In this document: one piece after another, positions 57,300 through 64,000 of the stretch
How the letters are laid out: every line of letters starts with the position of its first letter
How positions within the stretch are numbered: position 1 is the stretch's first letter
Source: JABDQA01 sp963759125
Lineage (GTDB): Bacteria > Desulfobacterota > Desulfobulbia > Desulfobulbales > Desulfocapsaceae
NCBI GenBank assembly: GCA_963759125.1
Contig: CAVWXN010000007.1
Location: forward strand, 124,001-188,000
DNA: 64,000 nt
Direction of reading: 5' to 3'
The notes under the pieces: model-generated
Database searches by the model: none
Seen by the model: only the letters and a program-made list of their open reading frames with translations
Told to the model about the DNA's origin: nothing
Position numbers and translations under genes: made by a program

Positions 57300-59051
57300 A
57301 TGTCCTATCTGGTTTTTGCGAGAAAATATCGTCCCCAGAAATTTGAGCAGGTTGTCGGTCAGAAACCGGTGGTCAAGACCCTCCAGAACAGCCTCAAGCG
57401 CGAGCGGGTTGCCCATGCCATACTTTTCTCGGGCGTTCGCGGTGTCGGCAAAACGACTCTGGCCCGGCTGATGGCCAAGTCGCTGAACTGCCAGGAAGGA
57501 CCAGCGGCAGAGCCCTGCAACAAGTGCCGTTCCTGCACCGAGATCAGTGCAGGTTCAGCCCTGGATCTCTTGGAAATAGATGGCGCCTCCAACAGGGGCA
57601 TCCAGGAAGTCAGGGAGCTCAAAGACAAGATAAAGTTCATGCCGACCTCGTCGCGTTACAAGATCATCATCATTGACGAGGTCCACATGCTGACCAACGA
57701 GGCTTTCAACGCTCTGCTGAAGACATTGGAAGAACCTCCCGCTCACGTTTACTTCATGTTCGCCACCACCGAGCTTCATAAAATTCCGGTAACCATTCTG
57801 TCGCGCTGCCAGCGATTTGAACTGCGCCGCGTCAGTTCAGAAGAGTTGAGCCATCATTTCGCCAAACTGGCACAGAACGAAAAGGTAGAAATTAATAAAA
57901 CGGCGCTCTCCCTTATCGTCAGAGAGGCCGACGGTTCGGTCCGTGACGGACTCAGCCTGCTGGATCAGGTCCTCTCCTATGGCGAATCACCCATAGACGA
58001 GAACGATGTAGTCGAAGTGCTTGGCCTGGTCAGACGGGAGTTGGTAATGGGTATCGCCGAGGCCCTGCTGACCGGCGAGCGGTCGCAAGCACTCACCATG
58101 CTGGCAGAGGCTTTCGATTTCGGCATGGATGTAAAACGCTTCATCACCGACTTGCTGGAATGTTTCAGATCGCTGCTGCTGATCAATATCGGCGGTTGCG
58201 ATCAACTGATGGAGCAAAGCGACGACGACGCAGCTTTCCTTCGCAGTTTGGCGCAAGCTCACCCGGTGGAGTCAATCCATCAAAAACTCAACCTGCTGAT
58301 GCAGACCGCCGATGATCTGCGCTTTTCATTTCAGCCGAGGCTGACCCTTGAAACCTCTTTTTTGTCGATTATCGCTGCTGGAGATGTGGTTGGAGTCGAA
58401 ACACTGCTAAGCAAGATCGACACCGTGCTCAGCTCTCTGCCCGACCAACTCACGGAGGAACACACAACAACGGTCAAGCAACCCGCCGCTTCCAGTTCCA
58501 CTAGAGCTGAGGCAGCGCCCCAGGAGGAAAAAAAAACGGCAGCCGCCCCCCCTCCTGAACAAGTTCCAGAAGAAATCTCACCCCTGAAACCAACCTTCAC
58601 TCTGGAGCCTGCCGGAATAAATGAACTCGAATCCGAGCCCCGGATAGATAATGAACCCCTCTCCCGTCGCGACGTCAGAAAAGACTGGCTTGACTTCATT
58701 GCCTTTCTCAAGAACGAAAAGGAGTGGATGGCCCAGAGTCTGCAGCAGACTGCATCGGTAAAAGAACAAGACAAGGAATTGCTGCTCGAATTCGATGACC
58801 CCAATGACTGTTTTGTACTGCGCTCCAAGGAAAACAGGCAGATTCTGACCGAATATGTGCTCGATTTTTTTCAGCAGGATCTAAGCGTCCGGATCATCAG
58901 CCCCGATAACAGCAACGGCACAGGTGTAAAGAATTCGGAGGAACCGAAGCGGCGCCGCAAACTGCTAGCCAGCCATCAGGTAGTCAGAATGGCTGAGGAA
59001 ATCTTCAATGGCCGGGTCGGCGATATCCGCATCTCCGACCCCAATAAATAG
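57300..59051 (+). CDS. dnaX: DNA polymerase III subunits gamma and tau
   Basis: Start at the ATG at 57300 (MSYLVFARKYRPQKFEQ), giving 583 residues. ATPase motifs: GVRGVGKTTLARLMAKS (Walker A), the zinc module CNKCRSC, IIIIDEVHMLTNEAFNALLK (Walker B) and the SRC motif ILSRCQRFEL. It is the clamp-loader ATPase. The C-terminal third after a Pro/Ala linker (residues 405-440) is the tau-specific part that binds polymerase and helicase. Nine As in this linker could yield a short gamma form (separate entry). The ybaB-recR pair follows, the usual order. Confidence 0.96.
   Translation: MSYLVFARKYRPQKFEQVVGQKPVVKTLQNSLKRERVAHAILFSGVRGVGKTTLARLMAKSLNCQEGPAAEPCNKCRSCTEISAGSALDLLEIDGASNRGIQEVRELKDKIKFMPTSSRYKIIIIDEVHMLTNEAFNALLKTLEEPPAHVYFMFATTELHKIPVTILSRCQRFELRRVSSEELSHHFAKLAQNEKVEINKTALSLIVREADGSVRDGLSLLDQVLSYGESPIDENDVVEVLGLVRRELVMGIAEALLTGERSQALTMLAEAFDFGMDVKRFITDLLECFRSLLLINIGGCDQLMEQSDDDAAFLRSLAQAHPVESIHQKLNLLMQTADDLRFSFQPRLTLETSFLSIIAAGDVVGVETLLSKIDTVLSSLPDQLTEEHTTTVKQPAASSSTRAEAAPQEEKKTAAAPPPEQVPEEISPLKPTFTLEPAGINELESEPRIDNEPLSRRDVRKDWLDFIAFLKNEKEWMAQSLQQTASVKEQDKELLLEFDDPNDCFVLRSKENRQILTEYVLDFFQQDLSVRIISPDNSNGTGVKNSEEPKRRRKLLASHQVVRMAEEIFNGRVGDIRISDPNK
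58522..58558 (+). promoter_or_regulatory. Candidate slippery A9 run in dnaX with adjacent -1-frame stop
   Basis: AGGAGG (58522-58527) is followed directly by nine As (58528-58536). In the -1 frame the next codons give seven residues (NGSRPPS) and then TGA at 58556-58558. Slippage would produce a protein of about 419 residues, close to E. coli gamma (431). Thermus dnaX uses a similar A9 run by RNA polymerase slippage; E. coli uses A6G with ribosomal -1 shifting. Confidence 0.55.
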
Positions 59052-59088
59052 CCTATTCCACAGTAACCCCAGAGATCAGGATCAGCGT

Positions 59089-59406
59089 ATGGATATAACT
59101 TCTATCATGCAGCAGGCTCGAGAGATGCAGGAGAAAATGGCTAAAGTGCAAAACGAGCTTGCCTCTAAAACCGTAACCGGCAGCGCCGGAGGCGGCATGG
59201 TGACAGTTCAGGCCACCGGAAAAGGAGAAATCCTTTCCATATCGATCGAGGACGAGGTGATCGATCAATCCGAGAAAGAACTGCTCCAGGACCTGGTTGG
59301 CGGCGCCGTCAACGATGCCCTGCGCAAAGCGCGCGAGCTGGCCAAATCAGAGATGGCCGGCCTGGCCGGCGGCCTTCAGATTCCCGGCCTCACCAATATG
59401 TTTTAA
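59089..59406 (+). CDS. ybaB: YbaB/EbfC family nucleoid-associated protein
   Basis: The 105-residue protein from the ATG at 59089 has the typical start MDITSIMQQAREMQEKMAKV and the core GTGMV-like stretch GSAGGGMVTVQATGKGEILS. It ends with a Gly/Met-rich tail (MAGLAGGLQIPGLTNMF). YbaB binds DNA as a tweezer-like dimer. It lies between dnaX and recR, five bases before the latter. Confidence 0.95.
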   Translation: MDITSIMQQAREMQEKMAKVQNELASKTVTGSAGGGMVTVQATGKGEILSISIEDEVIDQSEKELLQDLVGGAVNDALRKARELAKSEMAGLAGGLQIPGLTNMF

Positions 59407-59411
59407 ACATC

Positions 59412-60023
59412 ATGGGCGAAATTCAGGTAATCCCCCCGGCTCTCGAACGGCTGGTAAGAAGCTTTTCGTCGCTCCCCGGTATCGGAGCAAAAACTGCTAC
59501 CAGGCTGGCTTTGACCATTCTTCGAAGACCGGCCTCCGAGGCCCGTGAAATGGCCGCCGCGCTCGGTGAACTGCACAGCTCCATCAGGCTCTGTTCGAAC
59601 TGCATGGCCTTTTCCGAAACCGACCCCTGCAACGTCTGCGGCGATCCGCGTCGAGACCAGACGCTGATCTGCGTAGTCGAGCAACCAGCGGATCTGCTGG
59701 CAATTGAAAAAACAGATCACTACCGCGGCCATTATCACATCCTGCACGGAGTTCTCTCCCCTGTGGATGGGGTCGGCCCGGCGGAGCTGAAGGTTAAAGA
59801 ACTCATCTCCCGTCTGCAGACAGGCAGCGTCAAAGAAGTGCTGATCGCTACTTCCTCGACCGTGCCCGGCGAAGCCACTGCATCCTATCTGATCGATGCG
59901 CTGGGCCGCTTTTCCATTCGGTTGACCAGACTGGCCTGCGGTATACCCATGGGAATGGACATAAAATACGCCGATCAGCACACCCTGACCCGAGCCATCG
60001 AAAGCCGCTCTGAGGCCCTATAA
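59412..60023 (+). CDS. recR: Recombination mediator protein RecR
   Basis: The 203-residue protein has the N-terminal HhH (LPGIGAKTATRLALTI), the zinc finger CSNCMAFSETDPCNVC, and the Toprim domain (LICVVEQPADLLAIEKTDHY; YHILHGVLSPVDGVGP). It loads RecA with RecF and RecO at gaps. It follows ybaB with a five-base gap. Confidence 0.97.
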   Translation: MGEIQVIPPALERLVRSFSSLPGIGAKTATRLALTILRRPASEAREMAAALGELHSSIRLCSNCMAFSETDPCNVCGDPRRDQTLICVVEQPADLLAIEKTDHYRGHYHILHGVLSPVDGVGPAELKVKELISRLQTGSVKEVLIATSSTVPGEATASYLIDALGRFSIRLTRLACGIPMGMDIKYADQHTLTRAIESRSEAL

Positions 60024-60192
60024 AGCCCAATAACTTTAGTGAGCACCTCAATTAATCTTGACAGTTCAACCCAATATTGGTAATTGATGAAGGTTCTTTA
60101 CTTGAAGGATTGCCCGATCATAACTATACTTCATGGCATTCCTGAAGAAATTGAATTATCTGTCTTTTGACTGGTTCGAATCAGGTAATTTC

Positions 60193-60267
60193 AGGCGCGT
60201 AGCTCAGTGGGAGAGCGCTACCTTGACGTGGTAGATGTCGGCGGTTCGATCCCGCCCGCGCCTACCA
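60193..60267 (+). tRNA. tRNA-Val (anticodon GAC)
   Basis: A complete cloverleaf with encoded CCA: acceptor AGGCGCG/CGCGCCT, anticodon stem CTACC/GGTAG with loop TTGACGT, and T arm GGCGG-TTCGATC-CCGCC. The gap 60024-60192 before it shows no gene. Confidence 0.96.
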
Positions 60268-60273
60268 GATACG

Positions 60274-60326
60274 AAGGCTAAAGGAAGAACGGGGTTGCGG
60301 ACCGTTTGCTCTTTAGCCTTTGTTTT
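60274..60326 (+). terminator. Terminator between tRNA-Val and thrS
   Basis: A perfect 10-bp stem AAGGCTAAAG/CTTTAGCCTT with a 27-base loop is followed by TGTTTTTCT. It ends tRNA-Val transcription 22 bases before the thrS start, and could also act as a leader attenuator for thrS. Confidence 0.7.
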
Positions 60327-60347
60327 TCTATGTAAAATGACGAAGAA

Positions 60348-62274
60348 ATGGCAGAAATCGCAATAACACTAGATAACCAGCAAGAGCGGCTGCCCAGGGC
60401 CATAACCGTAGCCGAGGCGCTCAAGTCTCTGATGTCCGGGAAACAGCGCAAGCAGACCATAGCTGTTTACGCCAACGACAAGGCGGTCGATCTCGACGCC
60501 GAGTTGGACGATGACAGTGTCATCGTGCCGATAAAAAAAGACAGCCCCGAAGGGCTCGAAATTTTGCGCCATTCGACGTCTCATATAATGGCCCAGGCGG
60601 TCCGGGAACTGTTTGGTGATGATGTGAAAATCGCCATAGGGCCGGCCATCGAAAACGGCTTTTATTACGATTTCCTGCGCGATACTCCATTCAGCCCTGA
60701 AGATTTCGAAAAAATCGAACAAAAGATGGCCGAAATTGCCGGCCAGGCCCTGCCCTTTTCCCACAGAACCATATCCCGGCAGGAAGCAATTGAAATGTTT
60801 CGCGAACAGGGCGAGAAGTACAAAGTCGAGCTGCTCGAGGAAATCGAGGATGACACGGTATCGATCTACCAGCAGGGCAGCTTTGTGGACCTCTGCCGCG
60901 GACCTCATATACCAAATACTTCCTGGGTCAGAGATTTCAAACTGCTGCGGGTTGCCGGCGCCTATTGGCGTGGGCGACGAAAATAACGACGTGCTGCAGC
61001 GAATCTACGGCACTGCCTTTTTTGACCAAAAGGCACTGAAGAAGCATCTCAATGACCTGGAAGAAGCAAAGAAGCGAGACCACCGCAGACTCGGCAAGGA
61101 TCTCCAGCTCTTTACCATCAATGATCAGATCGGTCCCGGCCTGATTCTCTGGCAGCCCAAAGGATCGCAGCTAAGAAGGCTGATCGAGGACTACTGGAAA
61201 GACGAACACTACCGGCACGACTACGAACTGCTCTACACCCCGCATATCGCCCGTCAGGATCTCTGGAACACATCCGGGCATCTAGATTTCTATTCTGAGA
61301 ATATGTATGCCTCGATGGAAATCGATGAAGTAAAGTATCAGCTCAAACCGATGAACTGTCCTTTTCACATCGGTGTTTATAAGAGCAATAAGAGAAGCTA
61401 CCGCGAGTTTCCGATCCGCTGGGCCGAACTCGGCACCGTCTACCGCTACGAACGGGCCGGCGCCCTGCACGGCTTACTGCGAGTGCGTGGTTTCACCCAG
61501 GATGACGCCCATATTTTCTGTCGGAAAGATCAGCTCGAAGAAGAAATTTTCAACATTCTCGAACTCAACCTTCTGATTCTCAAGCGCTTCGGGTTTGAGG
61601 ATTATGATGTCTATCTGAGCACCAGACCCGAAAAATCGGTAGGCTCCGACGAAATCTGGGAGAAGTCCACGGAAGCCTTGAAGCAGGCTCTGGAGAAGAA
61701 AGGCCTCGGGTTCGAGATCGATCCCGGCGAAGGCGTCTTTTATGGTCCCAAGATCGATATCAAGATCAAGGATCAGCTCGGCCGCTCCTGGCAGTGTTCC
61801 ACCATTCAGGTGGATTTCAATCTGCCGGATAGATTTGATATGACCTACACTGGATCGGATAATCGCGACCACCAGCCCATTATGATTCATCGCGCCCTGA
61901 TGGGTTCGCTGGAACGGTTCGTCGGCGTGCTGATCGAGCATTATGCCGGAGTCTTTCCTATCTGGTTTGCACCGGTTCAGGCCCGGATACTCAACATTAC
62001 CGACGATCAGTCGGCTTATTGCGAAAAGGTCTACAGCCAGTTGAGAAAAGCTGGAGTCAGAATCGAAAAAGATTTGCGCAATGAAAAATTGAACTATAAA
62101 ATCCGAGAAGCACAAATGGCGAAAATCCCCTATATGCTGATCATCGGAGAAAAAGAAAAGGTGGACGGAACCGTTACGGTCCGAATGAGAGACGGTAAGA
62201 ACCTTCCCCCGATGAGCATCGACGAGTTCGCCGAAAAAATAGCAGAGGAAAGCCGCCAGGGTAGAGGTATTTGA
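60348..62274 (+). CDS. thrS: Threonyl-tRNA synthetase, with one extra base in a GGG run
   Basis: The TGS domain (EIAITLDNQQERLPRAITV) and editing domain (LRHSTSHIMAQAVRELFGDD) lie in the first frame, which ends after DFKLLRVAGAYWRG at 60986. The next frame continues at once with DENNDVLQRIYGTAFFDQ. The catalytic core follows (PMNCPFHIGVYKS with the zinc Cys; RGFTQDDAHIFC) and the anticodon-binding domain ends at 62274. Dropping one G of GGG near 60971 gives a 641-residue protein, the normal length. Because the enzyme should be essential, a sequence error is the likeliest reason. It precedes infC, rpmI, rplT and pheS, the classical order. Confidence 0.95.
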
Positions 62275-62366
62275 GAAAGTGAGCTGGAAGGTGCCGGATA
62301 CCGTGGACAAAATAACTTACACCACGGCAGGCGGCAAAGATGTCAGAACATTAGAGGAGGCCCAAC

Positions 62367-62918
62367 ATTAAAAGAAGAGGAAAACCCAGCCCGGGACAGC
62401 GAGAGGAGAAAGCAGTCATCAACGATGCCATCCGGCACGATCAGGTCAGACTGATTGGGGCGGACGGTTCGCAACTCGGTGTCATGAGTACTGAAGAAGC
62501 CCGGGAGCGGGCCTACGATGATGGTCTGGACCTCGTTGAGGTTTCGGCAACTGCCTCACCGCCGGTATGCCGGATAATGAATTACGACAAGTTCCGCTAC
62601 GAACAGAAGAAAAAGCTTCAGGAAGCCAAGAAAAAACAGACAACGATCGAGACCAAAGAGGTCAAGTTCCGTCCCAAGACTGAGGAACACGATCTGAACT
62701 TCAAGATCAAGCATATCAGAAAGTTTCTTGGCCAGAAAAATAAAGTGAAGATTACCATGCGTTTCCGCGGCCGTGAGATCGTTTATTCACAGACAATAGG
62801 CCTGGAAGCGATGAACAGGATCGCCGAGAAACTGGAAGACGAGGCGATGATCCTGCAGCCGCCGATGATGGAAGGACGCCAGATGGTCATGTTCGTCGGC
62901 CCCAAGTTACAAAAATAA
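62367..62918 (+). CDS. infC: Translation initiation factor IF-3 (ATT start)
   Basis: I start the gene at the ATT at 62367, six bases after GAGGAGG. It yields 183 residues (KRRGKPSPGQREEKAVINDA, then the standard IF-3 core DLVEVSATASPPVCRIMNYD and KFRPKTEEHDLNFKIKHIR). An ATG at 62484 would cut off the N-terminal domain. A rare AUU start is the known autoregulatory feature of infC, since IF-3 itself discriminates against it. It is in the thrS-infC-rpmI-rplT-pheS cluster. Confidence 0.94.
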   Translation: MKRRGKPSPGQREEKAVINDAIRHDQVRLIGADGSQLGVMSTEEARERAYDDGLDLVEVSATASPPVCRIMNYDKFRYEQKKKLQEAKKKQTTIETKEVKFRPKTEEHDLNFKIKHIRKFLGQKNKVKITMRFRGREIVYSQTIGLEAMNRIAEKLEDEAMILQPPMMEGRQMVMFVGPKLQK

Positions 62919-63015
62919 CAGAGGTTTCCCACCGGAGACAAACGCCGTCCGCCCTCCCAACCCACGGACCGGCACTGAGTCACGGTTTTATTTTGCTTGT
63001 TAAGGAGTAGGTATC

Positions 63016-63213
63016 ATGCCCAAGATGAAGACAAACAGAGGCGCTGCCAAACGTTTTAAGACGACCGGTACCGGTAAAATTAAACGCAACAAGGCGTTCA
63101 GCAGCCATATTCTGACTAAAAAATCGACGAAAAGAAAACGTAACCTCAGGCAATCGGGCCTGGTCGACAGTTCCAACGTTAAGGCGATCAAAAAGATTCT
63201 GCCTTATATGTAA
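63016..63213 (+). CDS. rpmI: 50S ribosomal protein L35
   Basis: The 65-residue, highly basic protein opens MPKMKTNRGAAKRFKTTGTG, the L35 signature, and ends with VKAIKKILPYM. AAGGAG precedes the start. It lies between infC and rplT as usual. Confidence 0.97.
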   Translation: MPKMKTNRGAAKRFKTTGTGKIKRNKAFSSHILTKKSTKRKRNLRQSGLVDSSNVKAIKKILPYM

Positions 63214-63276
63214 CGTTGTCGTCCTGCGTCGAAACAATCTGAGATTTCGTTAATGCAGCATTAAAAGGAGTTAGCA

Positions 63277-63633
63277 ATGCCACGAGTAACAAGAGGCTTT
63301 AAAGCCCGCAGAAGAAGAAACCGCGTTCTGAAACTGGCGAAAGGCTTCCGCGGCGGCCGGCACAAGCTTTATCGTACCGCCACCGAAGCGGTCGACCGGG
63401 CGCTGGTCTATGCCTATCGGGACAGACGGACCAAGAAGAGAGATTTCAGACGCCTGTGGATCACCCGCATAAGTGCTGCGGCCAAGATGAACGGCACCAG
63501 CTACAGCAAGCTCATGGGTGGTCTGAACAAGGCCGGTGTCGAGCTCGATCGCAAGGTTCTCGCCAACATGGCAATCCTCGATCCCAGTGCTTTTTCAGAA
63601 GTGGTCAAAACAGCAGCCGAAGCAAACGCCTAG
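63277..63633 (+). CDS. rplT: 50S ribosomal protein L20
   Basis: The 118-residue basic protein begins PRVTRGFKARRRRNRVLKLA and contains RDRRTKKRDFRRLWITRI, both diagnostic of L20. AAAAGGAG precedes the ATG. In E. coli L20 represses its own operon by binding a leader pseudoknot; I cannot show that structure here. Confidence 0.97.
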   Translation: MPRVTRGFKARRRRNRVLKLAKGFRGGRHKLYRTATEAVDRALVYAYRDRRTKKRDFRRLWITRISAAAKMNGTSYSKLMGGLNKAGVELDRKVLANMAILDPSAFSEVVKTAAEANA

Positions 63634-63659
63634 CCTCGACCCCTTCTGTTTTGCTTTCG

Positions 63660-63695
63660 ATGCCGGTTGCGATTTGCACTAATCGTAACCGGCAT
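63660..63695 (+). terminator. Hairpin between rplT and pheS (terminator or attenuator)
   Basis: The stem ATGCCGGTTGCGATT pairs with AATCGTAACCGGCAT (14 of 15 pairs) around a 6-base loop, and ACTGTTTTATT follows. It ends only 33 bases before the pheS ATG, so it may terminate the ribosomal-protein transcript partially or attenuate pheS. Confidence 0.65.
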
Positions 63696-63727
63696 ACTGT
63701 TTTATTGACCTCTACCTTCATGAAATC

Positions 63728-64000
63728 ATGGAACAAGAGTTAGAAAAACTGCGCCGCGACGCCGCCGCTGAACTTGAGCAGATAAGCAGTTCCGGCCAGC
63801 TCGAGGATTTTCGCATCAAATACCTGGGGCGCAACGGCCAGCTCAGTGGACTGATGAAACTGCTCGGCTCGGTCACCAAAGAGGATCGGCCAAGACTTGG
63901 TAAACTGGCCAATTCGGTGCGGGGTGAGCTGGAAGAATTCTTCTCCGGGAAGAGTGCGGTGCTGCTCAAGCAGCACGATCACTCGGAAAAACCCGACCTC
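63728..64000 (+). CDS. pheS: Phenylalanyl-tRNA synthetase alpha subunit, N-terminal fragment
   Basis: The gene starts with the ATG at 63728 and runs out of the window after 91 residues. The visible part is the N-terminal coiled-coil: LEDFRIKYLGRNGQLSGLMK followed by LGKLANSVRGELEEFF, the typical PheS pattern (FRxxYLGKKGxLT). The catalytic domain lies outside. It follows the infC-rpmI-rplT group in the classical order. Confidence 0.93.
   Translation, partial: MEQELEKLRRDAAAELEQISSSGQLEDFRIKYLGRNGQLSGLMKLLGSVTKEDRPRLGKLANSVRGELEEFFSGKSAVLLKQHDHSEKPDL

Overview
The window looks like a chromosomal segment of a Desulfobacterota (deltaproteobacterial) sulfate-reducer-type bacterium, probably near Desulfobulbales. 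The grounds are the complex I operon with MrpD-like antiporter subunits, an apparent selenoprotein, the style of the rRNA sequence and the gene families present. The assignment is inferred from the sequence alone. Most genes are moderately GC-rich; one AT-rich patch covers the thioesterase end of the large NRPS gene.

Layout. 1-8153: the distal part of a complex I operon (nuoH end, nuoI, J, K, two MrpD-like antiporter subunits flanking a small membrane protein, nuoM, nuoN). 8294-10634: a Ste24-type protease and a membrane/coiled-coil protein. 11016-17392: a full rRNA operon (16S, tRNA-Ile, tRNA-Ala, 23S, 5S). Its 23S gene is interrupted by an intervening sequence that encodes a four-helix-bundle protein. 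17412-23106, minus strand: an ArsR-family metal sensor, a Cu/Zn-type permease with an in-frame UGA, pfkA, a lipoprotein, pgl and zwf. 23216-28487: rsmI, an unrecognised protein, trpB, trpA, tadA and tRNA-Ser. 28948-31966: a GT1-type glycosyltransferase and an MscS channel.

32370-47444 is a nonribosomal peptide cluster: a Sfp-type PPTase, a stand-alone carrier protein, an acyl-CoA-dehydrogenase-like enzyme, a stand-alone adenylation enzyme with a proline-like code, a HemN-like radical SAM protein, a broken HupE/UreJ-like gene and a 2748-residue two-module NRPS. The first adenylation domain of the NRPS carries an inserted PP-loop (AANH superfamily) ATP-pyrophosphatase domain with several Cys pairs. 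A reasonable reading is a pyrrole- or pyrroline-carboxyl starter made on the free carrier protein, then Asn, then one unknown residue, released by a thioesterase with a Cys nucleophile. The inserted domain would modify the peptide, for example by thioamide formation. This is the strongest candidate for an undescribed system.

47578-56763: flavoproteins, an MTHFR-like barrel, a periplasmic histidine phosphatase, a TPR protein, a PEP-synthase-like phosphotransferase, a PNPOx-fold protein, a 58-residue gene with a strong terminator, and a BLUF photoreceptor. 57152-64000 is core housekeeping: SRP RNA, dnaX, ybaB, recR, tRNA-Val, thrS, infC, rpmI, rplT and the start of pheS.

Base-quality caution: nuoN, thrS and the HupE-like gene each contain single-base indels at short homopolymers. 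Because thrS should be essential, at least some of these are probably sequence errors rather than mutations.
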